DNA of 64,000 nucleotides from Benincasa hispida. Its lineage: Eukaryota; Streptophyta; Magnoliopsida; Cucurbitales; Cucurbitaceae. The translations under genes and the position numbers were made by a program. The notes beneath the pieces were generated by a model. It saw nothing but the letters and a program-made list of their open reading frames with translations, searched no databases and was not told the origin of the DNA. Location: positions 45,767,692 to 45,831,691 of the forward strand of contig NC_052358.1 in NCBI RefSeq assembly GCF_009727055.1. The letters are read 5' to 3'. Each line of letters begins with the position of its first letter. The first letter of the stretch is position 1. Below, one piece after another: positions 23,451 through 36,926 of this stretch.

Positions 23451-24150
23451 CCCCATTTAGTAACGATTTGGTATTTTAATTTTTAAAAATTAAGTCTATT
23501 TTCTCTCAATTTCTTATCATAGTTTGTAAATTTCTTAAGTAAAAAAGTTGAATTCTTAGTTAAATTCAAAAAATAAAACACAAATTTTTAAAAATTATTT
23601 TTTTTAAGCTTGGTTTTTGAAAACATTGATAAAAGGTAAATAACAAAACAAAAAAATTAGAGTAGAAAGAATGTTTATGCATTTAATTTTAAAAAATTAA
23701 AAACAAAAAATCAAGGTCCCGATTGGTAATCATTGGATTTTTTTTATTTTTATTTTTAAAAATTATGTCTATTTCATCAACATTTCTTACCATGATTTGC
23801 ATATTTCTCAAGTACAATTGTTGAATTCTTAGTCAAATTTCTAAAATAAAAACAACTTTTTGGAAGTTACTTTTTTTAGTTCTCAAAATTTAGCAACCAT
23901 TGAGTGAAAGATAGATAACAAAGCAATAAATTTGGAGGTAGAAGTAGTGTCTATAGGCTTAGTTTTTTAAAAAACAAAATAAAACAAAATGGTTACCAAA
24001 TGGAGAAAATTTTGAGAACTAAAAAAAGTAGCTTTTAAGAAGTTTTTTTGTTTTAGAAATTTGGCTAGGATTTCAACTATTATATTTGAGAAAGATGCAA
24101 ATCATAATAAAAAAATTTGGATGAAAAAAAAATCTACCGAACGGGCCTAA
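23450..24150. repeat. MITE-like repeat cluster
   Basis: Two head-to-tail copies (about 23450-23716 and 23717-23995) begin with a 'ccc-nn-ttnggtaan-att' end and share atttctcaagta, gttgaattcttagt and gataacaaa blocks. An inverted partial copy follows to about 24150 and ends gaacgggcc. The same family is at 40440-41305. No target duplication was found, so the class is open. Confidence 0.65.
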
Positions 24151-24379
24151 ACTATTAGGATTGTATCAAAATAGGTTTTGAATTTAAAGAAAATTACTAT
24201 CGAGGTTTTAAAATTTTAATTTTAACAAGTTTCTAAATTTTAAATAAAAATATAAGTAATGTCTGAAGGACTAACTTGTAATAAACGGTCGTGCGTATCA
24301 CATCATTGGATACAAATACAAATATGTAACAAAAAGGCCCCAAACTTTTAGAGTATTCCGATAATTAACCCAACAATTC

Positions 24380-24393
24380 TATATATTTATAAA
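24380..24393 (+). promoter_or_regulatory. TATA box of the UBC23-like gene
   Basis: tatatatttataaa lies about 30 bp before a pyrimidine-rich stretch (from about 24415) that fits a plant transcription start. The 5'UTR exon follows and is spliced at 24628/24629. Confidence 0.55.
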
Positions 24394-25959
24394 CCCATCC
24401 CCCGGCCACGGTGCTTTCTTTCCAGCTCCTCCCTCTAATTCTCTCTCCAATTTCTTGGTTCTCTGGCAATATATTCTTTGGTTCGAATACGGTGTTTGAA
24501 GGAACCCTCCGTTCAAAATCAGAGCCTTTCTGTTTCTTCATCGCATCGCCTTCTTTCCCTTCAATCGACGACGATTCTCAGATTGCCTTTCTCTTGGCAG
24601 TTCTTCTTTATCTACCTTCAAAGTTCAGGTTCTCATTTTGTTAGCTCGTTTGTTTTGGTTTTTGTATTGGATTTTGAGCTTTTGGATGGAATAGTTGTTC
24701 TTTATTGTTGTGTTAGCTTGTGGGGTATTTGAATTTAGCTCGAGGGATTGATCTGAGAAGGGCTTTAATCGTGGGTTTCATTCAGCTTCTTGTGTTTGTT
24801 TGTTTTTTTTTTTTTTAATTAATTTCGATGATTGGTTCCTCTGCTGGTATTTATCACCTGCTTTGAGCATTTGAATGCAAGACTGGCATAGGTGTAGATT
24901 GTTTTAGCCAATATTCCTTCTTGTGGCGTTTGATTCAACCAACTTGATGATTTGTCCGGAGGCGTCAATTGGGTTCTTTCTTATGTGCAGTCTGATGATT
25001 GCCATTTAATGTTGACTTCATAGAATCAATGGATGATTATACTAATTGCTGGTATATATGGGCTCCCTCTCACGACATCTTCGATGTTTATGTTTCTCCT
25101 TTCTTTTGTTCTTCTTGTCTTTCTAGATAGATTAGCAAATGGACCCAGAAATTTTCATTTCTGTTCGTGTTGGTAACTTGTTGTTTGGTTTCTTTCTCGC
25201 GCTTGTTTTGTTTTGTTTTTTTCTGAACTGAAAGTCGAACATGGTGATGATTGAGATACTCTAATGGAAATTTGGAAATGTATTTGGTCATCGCTTCCAA
25301 GTGCCCACAGGAACTACCTGTAAAATATCTCAACCTCCTAATTACTTAGTTCAAAATATGCTCTAAATGTCCACCTACTGCTTCTCTGTTCATCCTATAA
25401 ATTTTCTATACTTGGAGAAAATATGATGAAAGAAAATGAACAAAAGGTTAGTGAGCTCATTTGATTTGATTATTGCTTTGAGTAAAATTACAACGATTAG
25501 TTTATGAATTATTTTTTTTCTTCCGAAGACTTAAGAGACTCGGGGACCATGGATTTTGTTTGTTCACCTTCTTGGCTACCAAGATTGGCAACTATGAAGC
25601 ATGAATGCTCTTATTACATGTGGAGCTGGGTATCCAACATGAACATCTATTGGCATATGGTTTGAAGTGTTCAATTCTTTTTCTGCACACAATGTGAATG
25701 CACGAAGGATGCTTTGGGGACCTAAGAAGCACGAAAACTTAAGTTTGGCTAGTGTTTTAGACGCTTGGACCTCTAACATTTGTTGGACATGTGTCAAACA
25801 CTTATTAACATAATAAATGTGTTAGACACTAGTGGTCAATATAGGTTTAACATTTGTTTGACATGTATTCAACACTTGTTTTTGTTTTTGTTTTCTTAAG
25901 CACACTTGAGAAACAAAAATAGACAAGTTAGAGAAAGCTAGAATACGTAAGTAAAAGAG

Positions 25960-26505
25960 AATGGACCCAGATGGTGCTCTTCCACCCAAGTCACAGAGGA
26001 TCTGTGTCTTCAAACATGTGAAACCACTTTGTGGGCAATTACGTTGCACTTACGATTTACAAATATAAAGCCCTTAATAGCCTTGTTACGAAGAAGATCA
26101 CGATTTGAGTCAACAAAATCTTGAAGCTTGTTGGCATAATGATATTTTCCTATGAGAAGGTTCCAAGAGGATCTTGGAATTTGTTTTAGCCCAAAGAGGA
26201 GAAAGACCCACTTTTAAGACCTTATATATGCCTTCATGGAGAGCAACTGCCTTAACAAGTTCAACTAAACCAGACAGCGAGAGGGAACTTTCTAATACCA
26301 TCATGGTGTCATCTTCGGGGTCACGAACAACCACTCCAATACCCGTTTTATCATTGATAACAGTCGTATCAGAGTTCTCCTTGAGAGTTTTCTGTGGAGG
26401 GGGAGTCCACCTGACGACATTTGAGACTAGAGAGTCATATGAGGGTGCCGTTGGAGGCTGAATCACAGAAGGATGGCAAGATCTGATGCCCAAATCTTCC
26501 ACCAT
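25960..26505 (-). pseudogene. RNase H-like domain fragment (probably LINE-derived)
   Basis: The minus-strand frame 26110-26505 has the pattern W-PPP-K-N-D and GIGVVVRDPEDD, then SLSLSGLVELVKAVALHEG. This is the start of the plant RNase H-like domain found at the ends of LINEs and in domesticated copies. Beyond a frameshift, 25960-26100 still shows a degenerate NVIAHKVVSHV and WVEE end. It is antisense within the first intron of the E2 gene. There is no intact frame and no poly(A) or target duplication, so it is older than the LINE nearby. Confidence 0.6.
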
Positions 26506-27348
26506 AGAGATAGTGCACCCAATTGATCTAAAGAAAGAGACAACATAAGAAAACTAAACATAATAATTGATTGAACTTGCTAAATTGACACGTAATAATT
26601 TAGGACAAAATAATAATTTTTGAGAGCAAAATACATCACATTAATTTCTTTTGCATATAAATGAATAAACTTATTGAGTTTGAATTTTCTCTATATTTTT
26701 AAAAATTGCATATTTTAATAAACATGTATTTTTTGTGTTTGTGTCCTAGGTTTTTAAGAAATGATGAGTCATCATGTTTGTGTTATGTTTATTCGTGTGT
26801 TGTATCTATATCCGTGCTTCTTAGTTATGGACCATGGTCATGGGACACATTAATACACTCAAGGGACACGTGGGAGGTGCATCTAGTTGAGAAAGTTAAA
26901 AAAAATGATTAAAAAAAGATTAAATACTTTTCCATCAAAACTTGGAATATTTACATCAAGTAACCAAAAACCTTAGATAAATGAGCAAAGCATAGAAACC
27001 TATGGAAAACTGAAAAAGGAAATTATGTATGTTTTTCTTTCTAGGTCTTAATCCAGTATGTGAGGATTGTGGAAAACGAGGATTGAGGTGATCTTTTTAA
27101 GAATAGCATGTTATGTGGAATGCCTGACTTTTGTTGTTCGAGAATGTAATGTCAATAGAGAAATATAGTTGACCTTAGAACATCTAAATCTGTTTAAAAT
27201 TGAATAGATGGATCATGGATGCAAGTCTGTACCTTAAATTCTTTAGAACACACAAAAGTATGTATCTTCTATGCAATGTTACTCAACCTTGTTCATGGCC
27301 TAATTATTTTAGAACTGATATGTTGTCATTCTACATTGCTTCATGTAT

Positions 27349-27886
27349 AAATACATCAAGTTGCATAAATACTGCAGATGTTCTCATCAAAAAGGCCCCT
27401 TGGATCTCATCAGCCCCGAATTGATGTGTTCTTTGCCATCAAAATAGTGAATCTATAATGCATTTATTGATCTTCTGTGATTTTGCTCAGACTTTATGGG
27501 AAAGAATCCTCCTTTGCTTCAGCTATCATATGGTCTTCCCAAATGACCCTCTCACTTTATTGAATTCTTTGCTTATTGGCCATCCGTTCAAAGCTAAGAG
27601 GGAGATATTGGGGACATTCATCATCAAAGCCTACCTATGGCTCATTTGGAATGAATGGAACAACTGGGTCTTCGAAGAAAAAGTGTCGAATTTCACTCGC
27701 TTCTTTGATCATCTTTTGTATACTGCTCTCACTTGGTGTAAATTCACCCCATATTTTTGTGATTACAATCTTACATCTCTTATTGCACGGTGGAAAACTA
27801 TTATGTAATCTCTCATGGCTTTGTGCCTTTTTGTAATTTCATACCATCAATGAAATTATTTTGAATGTTTCTCATAAAAAAAAAAA
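27349..27886 (+). mobile_element. 5'-truncated LINE with 16-bp target duplication
   Basis: The frame 27458-27808 is the LINE C-terminus: MHLLIFCDFAQTLWERILL, then LWLIWNEWNNWVFEEK. This is the zinc-binding end of the reverse-transcriptase ORF, with its start (ADVLIKKAPWISSAPN and CVLCHQNSES) just upstream across a stop. It ends in a poly(A) run at 27876-27886. The 16 bases acattgcttcatgtat occur exactly at 27333-27348 and 27887-27902, enclosing the element. It is a classic dead-on-arrival target-primed insertion, within the first intron of the E2 gene and in its sense. Confidence 0.92.
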
Positions 27887-28045
27887 ACATTGCTTCATGT
27901 ATGTGTCCGATTTCTGTTAATGTGCTTCTTAGTTTTGACTTTGACAAATGCATTTCACTAGATTGAACTGAAAATTATATCTATATATTTGAATTGCATA
28001 TTTCAGTGATGGATTTACTCATCTTTCTCACTTCTTTCTTTTCAG

Positions 28046-31000
28046 ATGGAGCAACAGAATTCTGTGGACAAGGAGTCTCTAGTTGGTACTTGCAATAGAG
28101 ATGGTGTTTCTTCAAGTGAAAGTAGCCACATTACAACTATAAATAATGATGAAACTAGAAGAAAAAATGAGAATACAAGCGACAAACCTAGTATTCCACA
28201 TATATACAGGCAAGATATTGTAAAAAGCAAAGGTAGCGGTATGATAGGGATTGTGACTGAAGTTGCTGGTGATGCTGATTCAGACAGTGACATAACTGAT
28301 GATGAAGATGAAGATGATGGTGGTGAGGATGGTGGGGATGATGACGGTTGTGATGGTGATGATGATGATGGAGAGAAAGAAGGTCAAAACAAGGAAAATT
28401 ATGGCGATGACTGTAATGCTAAAAATTCCAACGGAGATAATTATAAGAGCCAACCTCTTCCTGATGATGAAGTTCGAGTCCTTTGGATGGATGAAAGTGA
28501 GACAACTCAGAATGTTAATGATTTAACAGTTATTGATAGAGGATTTGTACATGGTGATTTTGTTGCTGCTGTTTCTGATCCGACTGGGCAAGCAGGTGTT
28601 GTGGTAGATGTTAATATTTCTGTTGATTTGTTGGTTCCTGATGGATCAATTATGAAAGATATATCATCTAAAGACTTGAAACGTGTGAGAGATTTCACAG
28701 TGGGAGATTATGTGGTCCTTGGTCCATGGTTGGGTAGAATTGATGACGTATTGGATAATGTGACTGTGATGTTTGATGATGGCTCTAAGTGTAAAGTCAC
28801 AAAGGCAGAGCCATTGCGGCTCAAACCAGTTTCTAAGAATATCCTTGAAGATGCAAACTTCCCTTACTATCCCGGTCAGCGTGTAAGGGCGTCTTCAACA
28901 GTTTTTAAGAATTCTAAATGGCTTTCTGGTTTATGGAAACCTAATCGCTTGGAAGGCACTGTCACTAAAGTTACAGTTGGTTCAGTGTTCATTTATTGGA
29001 TAGCATCTGCTGGATATGGACCAGATTCTTCTACCACCCCAGCTGAAGAACAGACTCCAAAGAACTTAAGATTATTAACTTGTTTCTCACATGCAAATTG
29101 GCAGTTGGGTGACTGGTGTCTTCTTCCTCCTCCATCATTCTCCGCTGGCCTGACTAAGGACCCATCACAAACAGAACTTTCTGATTCAGTGACCAACTCA
29201 TTAGATTCTGCACAACCGGTGGGTGCATGTGATTCAGAGGATGCCGCGGTAGATGAAGTAAGTGGGACAACTGAATCCACTGATCTTGATTCCATTAGTG
29301 CATGCGATGGAAATTATAGGAATCCTGTGTATAATAGTTTGCCTGAATCTAGTAGTTCTAGAGCTCTCAAGGAGACTACCCATGAGACTTGGCCTCTACA
29401 TCGCAAAAAAATTCGTAAAGTTGTCGTCAGGAGGGATAAGAAGGCTAGAAAGAAAGAGGAAAACTTTGAGAGGGCCCTACTAATTATCAATACTAAGACA
29501 AAAGTCGATGTTGCATGGCAGGATGGCCGGACAGAACTTGGACTGGATTCAACAAGCTTGATTCCAATTGATAATCCAGGTGATCATGAATTTGTTCCGG
29601 AACAGTACGTGGTTGAGAAGGCCTCCGATAATGACGATGATGTTAGTGAAAGCAGGCGAGTTGGAGTTGTGAAAAGTGTTAATGCAAAGGAGCGAACAGC
29701 CTGTGTGAGGTGGTTAAAACCAGTCTCCAGGGCTGAGGATCCTCGAGAATTTGACATAGAAGAAATTGTTAGTGTGTATGAGCTAGAGGGGCATCCAGAT
29801 TATGACTACTGTTATGGTGATGTGGTTGTTCGATTGTCCCCTGTTTCTGATTTTTCAGAGGCACTGTCTCTAGGAAACAATACAGAGGAATTAAAGCAGC
29901 AGAGTTCAACGGACGAGATGATGAGTTGTACAGAAAAGGCTTCAGGAAGCCAGAAAATGGAAGATCCATCATGTAGTGATGATTGCATCGACTTCTCAGA
30001 TCTCTCTTGGGTTGGAAATATAACTGGTCTTAAGAATGGTGATATTGAAGTTACTTGGGCTAATGGCATGGTTTCAACGGTATTTTTCATTTCTTAAAGT
30101 TTTGAAAATTATACTTGGTTAGTCTTGATAGGTATACAATGAGACCAACTGGTTTATGATCTTCTCATAAAAGATAGAATGCCTTATAATTGAAATTAAA
30201 CAATTTTGTTATAAAGGACAGGTTTAGGGGTTGTTATTCTTGTATTTTCATAGGTGACAAGGATTAGATGTTATTTTAAGTGTCATATCCACTTGGATAT
30301 CAGCTTGGCTTTTAAGTTTTATTAAATGGAAATTTATATTATTTGGTTATTTGTTAGATTCTATGTTTCTCTTTGTATTTCTTTGACAAGACCTTTTTGT
30401 AATAACTCGCTAGGTTTTATTTTATTGGATTGAAGCCCCTTTTTGTAGTTTGTAGTTCGACTCCTCTTTTGTGAGCTTCTTTTTTGCATGCATGTGCATT
30501 CTTTCATGTTTTTTCGGTTTCTCAATTAACAAGAAAGAGTTGATATGAAAATATAAAAATTGTTTTTTCTCTTTGATTTGTCTTGATGATGGAGGCTATG
30601 GTCTATCACTTCGTAACTGATTTAGTTTTCAATGGTTTTCACTTTTCTCATCCAGTCAGTTTAGAAATTAAGTGCCAAAGTGTTTATTGTTTTACCAAGG
30701 TTGGCCCTCAAGCAATTTATGTTGTTGGTCGAGATGATGATGATGAATCAATTGCTGCTGGTAGTGAAGTAAGTAATGGTGCTGCAAGTTGGGAAACAGT
30801 TGATGATGATGAAATGGATTCTGTTGAGAATGCGAAGGAGGTAATATTCTTTTGAAACACTAAAGTTGGTGCATCTCGTACGTAGTTTTGGATGGTTCTT
30901 TTCTAATAATTTAAACTTTAGATTTTCCATCTATGAAACTGATGAAGAAACAAGTAACATGTGATGATGAGGGCCGCTATGCACTTTTGTTTAGTTATAC

Positions 31001-33750
31001 GTACTAGTTGCAAAAGGTCAGTGTCAGAATTCCTGTGCATCTCTTCTGTTGCAATCTTATTTTAACGATGCGATTCAAAATGTATTTTGGTAGATAGTAT
31101 ATTACATCTCTCATTCCTTCACTCACTCTCCATAATATCATTTCTTTCAGTTTCTGTGTCCAAGGTTTTGGCACTTATCATTTTTCTATTGATGTCCCTC
31201 CATATGTTATGCCTCTTGTGCTGACAAAGGCATTGCGACAGTTCTTGTAAATTTAAATCTGATTTCTCTTAAATGTTTATTGATTTGCCTTTGCTGGTAA
31301 CGTTGTTATCTACAGTTCTAGAATAATTACACCTGATATGTATTAAGGCATCTCTTTCTAAGTGAAATAGTAACCTACGTCAACGTCTCTAGGACATTGA
31401 ACTGCAGGATACTGGTGCTAATTCTGAAGAGGAAGAAAGTGAACAGAATAATTCAGGAAGAAATCTAGCTCTTTCTGTTCCACTTGCTGCACTTCGATTT
31501 GTTACTAGATTGGCAGCTGGAATATTCTCACGAGGACCAAGAAATCCAGACTCAATGGATTTGGATTCCCACAGTGAAAGTGAGACTCAATCCTTGGAAA
31601 TTCTTCAAGCTTCAGATGAAAAAGATTCTGGGCATCAGTCTAGCTCTCTTAAATCCAATTCGTTTGATGCTTCTGATATGAATTCTGATTGTGGAAGAGG
31701 AGAGGATAGTGTTGCTTCAGAGCCATCAGAAGTGTTAGAATCAGCAAAAGCTTCAAGCAACCTGAGGACTGCAGAATCAGATGCTTCAGCATGCCATGAG
31801 GATGGCACCTGCAGCTTCAAAGGCTTTGATATAGCCAAAGATCCTTTGGACCATTATTTTCTTGGTACGAATGGACAAGTAAGTAATTAACACAACTCTC
31901 CAAACCTTGTTATACTTGTAAAGATTCGATACCACTTTGATGATGTAAGAAAATTTCTGCATGTGGTTTTTGTCTTGGGATATTCTTTTTTCTGTTCACC
32001 GATACTTGGATGTTTTCTTGAAACTACAAAAGTTTGAAATATTGAACTTTGTTGCATGCAGACTAACAATGGAAGGAAATGGCTCAAGAAAATCCAGCAA
32101 GACTGGAGTATCCTCCAGAATAATTTGCCAGGTAACCAATGCTTATCTTTGCTTGATTATGTGGTTATGTCACGTCTCCTGAGATTCACGTCCATGTAGA
32201 TGTTAGCTGGCTCTGATTTTGAGCCACGAATGCATTCTTGTAACAGATGGGATATATGTTCGAGTCTACGAAGACCGTATGGACCTTTTAAGAGCAGTCA
32301 TTGTTGGGGCTTACGGGACCCCTTACCAAGATGGCCTCTTCTTCTTCGATTTTCACCTCCCACCAGAGTATCCTGACGTTCCACCAGTAAGCAATACTTG
32401 CCTTTTAATCATTCCACCTGTCATAGTCATAGCATTAGGTCACTTCTACTATCTGGATACTGTAGTTTATATATAATTCACTGATGGAGTTTGTTATGAT
32501 GCAGTCAGCATATTATCATTCAGGTGGGTGGCGGATAAATCCCAATCTTTATGAGGAAGGCAAAGTCTGCCTTAGCCTTTTAAATACTTGGACTGGCAGA
32601 GGAAATGAAGTGTGGGATCCAAAGTCCTCTAGCATCCTTCAAGTGTTGGTCTCGCTTCAGGGATTAGTGTTGAATTCTAAACCATATTTTAATGAAGCTG
32701 GATATGACAAGCAAGTTGGAACAGCAGAAGGAGAGAAAAATTCCTTGTCGTACAATGAAAACACTTTCTTATTAAACTGCAAGACAATCATGTATCTTAT
32801 GAGGAAGCCTCCCAAGGTGGGTAATCTTTGTGGTGAGCTTTGTCGGACCACAATTCCCATCGTCATGCACTAAAAAGACTAGAACACGTCTCGAGTCTCT
32901 TTCTTTCTCTTTTGTCCCCTTAAAATGGAAACTTACTTTTGAATAACAAGTGAAAACTGCAAAAGGGGATGGAAGTCATCATTGGCCAATTGTTGTTGTT
33001 GCTGTTTTTTCCCCTCCATTATACTACATAGTTTTTCTATATATTCAGATGACTCTCACATTTTTGATCCATCCTGTCATGTAGTTCCCATTAAGTCGGT
33101 CACTGTTCTCCATGCTTGATAATATTTTCTTTTGAGCATATTTGTTAGATGTTTGACAATCGACAAGATATGACCATGGGTATATTTTGGAATCCAATTA
33201 GTTGTGCTACATTTTTAGCAAATGGGTTGCTTATTTGACTTCTGTAATTTTCATGCCATAGGAAATGTGATTACCTTTTTCCCGTTATCCTCCTAAATGG
33301 TTTCAGATATTGCATTGCCTCATGCTTCCTCAATTGTGTTTGTTTATTTTTTATTTTTTTTATTTTTATTTTTATTTTTTCTTTTTTGTGTTCGATAATT
33401 TATTTGTGTTGTACTCGGAAAGTTCATGATGTAATTACTGCTAGTGATATATTGACTTAAATATTATGTTTGACTATTTGAAGTTTGTTCACGAATAGGA
33501 CTTTGAAGAACTCGTTAAAGAACATTTCAGGAGGCGTGGATATTTCATCCTGAAGGCCTGTGATGCATACATGAAAGGTCACTTAATTGGCTCTCTCACA
33601 GAAGCTGCTTCTATAAGAGAAGAAAGCAATCCCAACTCGACTTCTGTCGGATTTAAGCTTATGCTCGCTAAGATTATCCCAAAGCTCTTCACGTCGTTGA
33701 ACAAAGTCGGAGCTGATTGTCAAGATTTTAAGCATTTTCAACAGTTGTAG
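28046..33750 (+). CDS. UBC23: UBC23/UBE2O-type E2 ubiquitin-conjugating enzyme
   Basis: Coding exons are 28046-30079, 30700-30840, 31393-31878, 32062-32131, 32247-32386, 32505-32816 and 33499-33750. All are bounded by GT/AG, keep frame, and give 1144 residues. Residues 50-75 hold the conserved IYRQDIVKSKGSGMIGIVTE start and 76-113 a highly acidic run. Tudor/SH3-like blocks follow (GDYVVLGPWLGRIDDVLDNV, YYPGQRVRAS, WQLGDWC). The E2 fold is at about 888-1060, with catalytic Cys979 in GKVCLSLLNTWTG (codon 32568-32570). Size and order fit plant UBC23, related to PHO2/UBC24 and animal UBE2O, which act as combined E2/E3 enzymes. UBC23 rather than PHO2 is chosen from the N-terminus and acidic run. 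Later introns are short and TE-free. Confidence 0.9.
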
Positions 33751-36700
33751 CATTAAAAAAAAGAGAAAAACTCCAAATGACAGGCTTTCATCATTTACAT
33801 ATAGCTGACAAGGTAATTTATTCCTTCAATTCATTCTCCATTCATGTCAAAGCCTTTTGTCACTTTACCCATTATGATCAATGATGCACCTTGTTTATAA
33901 GTTATTAACTGGAGCCTCATTTCTTTGAAGGCTTCATAGAATTCTAGGATTTTGGGACAACTCTTTGGTCTGTGTCATAGAATTTTAGGATTTTGGGACA
34001 ACTCTTTGGTCTGTGTCATCGTTTTTTTATAGGGGGAAAAATATAACAATAGAAAAGAATGGTCAGATTGCATACCAAAGTTAGGATTTTTTGTTCTGTC
34101 TTAGCTTGTTTGTGCCTCAAATGGAATTCAATGATTTTTTTTCTTTTTGTTGTTTTTACTGCTTTGAAGTATTGCTCAAAGAAGAGTAAAGAAGTATGAT
34201 ATTCTGTGCGGCCTCTCATTCCAGACTTTCTATTATGATCAAGAAGAGTAAAGTATGATATATTGGAAACTTTTTTATTTTCCCTTCTTCCTTCCTCCAA
34301 TATATGAGTTAGGGGATTCAAACTTTGACTTAGAAGTCGATAGTATAAATTTTATCTCAGTTGAACTATGTTTATTTTGACATAATAGAAATAGGATGAA
34401 GTATTTGTTGTCATTTCAGATTTGTATGGTGTTTGATCTAGATAAAAATAAAAGAAGAAAGTTTTAAATCCTATTTTGGTTTGAATCCTATTCTATTTTG
34501 ATTTCTAAACTTTTAAAAACGTCCGTTTTAGTCCTTGAACTTTTAAAAAGTGATTATTTTTGTCCATGCTGTTAAAATTATGTTAACTTTTTAAAGATGA
34601 AATCTGTTTAAGGATGAAATTTTATTTAAAATGGATTGAACAAGATAAAGGTGAAGTAAAATATCTACAATCAACATGTCAAAATAGTGAATGACCAAAA
34701 TCTTGGATACAAAATGACTTGAGATTTCTTATAAAAAAATTACTTTACCACCTAATTCAAAATTGAAAACTTAGATTTCTTAGCATGATAGACTTTTTTG
34801 GCAACTTAGTCATCTAAAAATATATGTCGTCTTGTCATTATGTTTAAGAGTTAGTAAAATCTTAATAGTAGGAATTAAAATAGAACAAGATTCAAAGTGT
34901 AGGGATCAAAATAGAATTTAGACATAGAAGAAAATATTGAAAAATAAGTCAAGAATATATCCCTACTAAATTTTATTTTAATGAACTTTTTAGATGTCTC
35001 GTTTTAGTCATAATAAACAAAGAAATGAATGTCTTGTTTTAATATTTAAAGCTCGTAAGGAAAAAGTATTTGTGGATTTCTAATTCTCATTATTGTTCTT
35101 TTTTCTTTTTTCTTTTTTTTTTTGAAACTTATTGTTAATAATTTTTTGAATTACTTGATGAGATTTCAAATTCATTTATAAATATAGGCTGAATTATATA
35201 TAAAAGAATTATCTATCAACTGTATCATTTGTTTAAATATTATTCTTTCAAAAAATTTCAAATAAACCTTTCAAAGTTACTATTGAATACTGAAATAGAA
35301 ACCAATCCTATAGAATTTTTAATGGACCTAGAACAAAAGTTGAGAACTTCTTACATATTTGAATCAAACCAAAGTTTAGATATATTTTTGTAGAGAAAAT
35401 ATGAATTCATACCTAATTTTGAGAGTTATATCAATTAAAACTATGAACTAATAAATAATAGTATCAATTTAAACTCCAAGACTTTGTAAGTATTTCAATT
35501 TATACCTTGCAACAGTTTTGTTTGGATAAATCTTATACAAGAATTATAATTTTATTAATATATACATCTAAACTTTCGTTAGTGAATTAATTTAGATTGT
35601 TAGTTAGGATTACTTTCGTAAAGTGTTTAGACATTACACAAGTGTAAGAATTAATGCATTATTATGATAATTTAGGTTTATAATTAAAAAAATTATAAGT
35701 CTCAAACAATATTTTTCCATACTATTATTAATCCATGATTTTAATTGATACAACTTCAAAATTTAAGAGTATAAATTGATAGTTTTTCTATTTTTTAAAA
35801 AATAATTTTAACCATAAATATAATACTTAGTTCTTGTTCATTAAAAGGTTAGAAGTATGCTTATATTGATCAACAAATAAGCAAAATATGAAAAAGATTT
35901 AATTAGAGTTTTGTAAAATTAAAAATGAAACAGGAACTAGCACTAATATCTTATATATATTTATATTGAAAATTTAATATTAATCATTAATTATATTAAG
36001 AAAAAATCATCCATTTTCTTTTATCTTTGTTTTGCAGGACTAACTACTGTATTGGAAGATTTCGCAAGCTCATGATGTGAACTTTATTATCAATCGAGGT
36101 TCGATCTTCACTCTAAATGTCGTAAAAAAAAAAAAAAACCAAAAGATTTTAGTTAAATTACAACTCTAGGTTTTTATTTATTTATTTATTAACTGTAAAA
36201 AAATATTCATACATGTTAGTTAATCTCATGTTACTAGTTTCTACATTCTAAACTGTGTATATTTGATCTACTGTAATTTAACTTTTAGTTCATATGACTT
36301 GCCATATCAGATAAAATCCTCCAAAATAGCTTATAATCTGATAAATACTATTAATAAGATTTTATCATACTATACGAACAAATTAATTTTAAACCTCTAA
36401 ATCAAGAGACTAAATTATAATTTTTTTCCTAACAAGCCAAATTTATGATTAACTAATTCAAAATATTTTTTGAATGTTTTGAAACTTGAAACCTATTAAA
36501 CACCTGTTTCGAACTAAAAAAAAAAAAAAGCACAAACAATTTAACCTTTTAATTTGATAATATTCTCTAATCTAATTTCTAAGTCTGAGCTCCTCTCTAA
36601 AGATTCATTGAATTCAATTTCTTATTAAAGTATAGTGGAAATGAAATCAAATAATAACGAAACGGAATAACAAAGGTTGAGATTTTATTTATTTAGTAGT

Positions 36701-36926
36701 TTTGACAATGTGAACAGAAATATCTTTCTCAAAATGTGTCTTAAAATCAACACAACAACAAATCTTTCTTGAAAAAAAATCTCGAAAGAAAAGTAGAAAA
36801 TGGATCATAGTACTTTGTTGATCTCAAGAAGCAGCAAATCTATGGAAGCTTAACTCCCCGATCCAACATACTAGAAAGATGATGATGATGATGATGAAGA
36901 AGAAGAAATGAGATTGATTCAGTTCC
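33751..36926. other. 3'UTR and AT-rich intergenic region
   Basis: After the E2 stop there is 3'UTR of unknown length, since I see no clear AATAAA. A 2 x 41-bp tandem duplication lies at about 33935-34016 (catagaatt...ggtctgtgt). SINE-like remnants lie at 34295-34375 (minus; tagttcaactga and gtttgaatccc) and at 36060-36140 (plus; gaggttcgatc followed by an A-run). No open frame with recognisable content is present. A (tga)n microsatellite is near 36880. Confidence 0.6.

Larger units (their letters stand above)
24415..28045 (+). other. 5'UTR exon and long 5'UTR intron of the UBC23-like gene
   Basis: The likely 5'UTR exon (about 24415-24628) is pyrimidine-rich and ends cag/gttctc. The intron would run to the strong acceptor ttcttttcag at 28045, with the ATG as the very next bases. 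That is about 3.4 kb and contains a LINE fragment (27349-27886) and an antisense RNase H-like fragment (25960-26505). The intron is inferred from splice signals. A start of transcription nearer 28 kb cannot be excluded. Confidence 0.55.

Noticed and set aside
24411..24732. Short coding frames at the start of the E2 locus
   Set aside because: They are low-complexity Phe/Ser/Leu translations of the pyrimidine-rich 5'UTR and adjoining intron.
27458..27808. Novel small host gene
   Set aside because: The residues match a LINE C-terminus, with a poly(A) tail and target duplication around it.
28993..29295. Minus-strand 100-residue frame opposite the E2 gene
   Set aside because: It is a shadow of the E2 coding exon with no independent similarity; the same applies to the minus frames at 28507-28698, 29769-30090 and 31635-31838.
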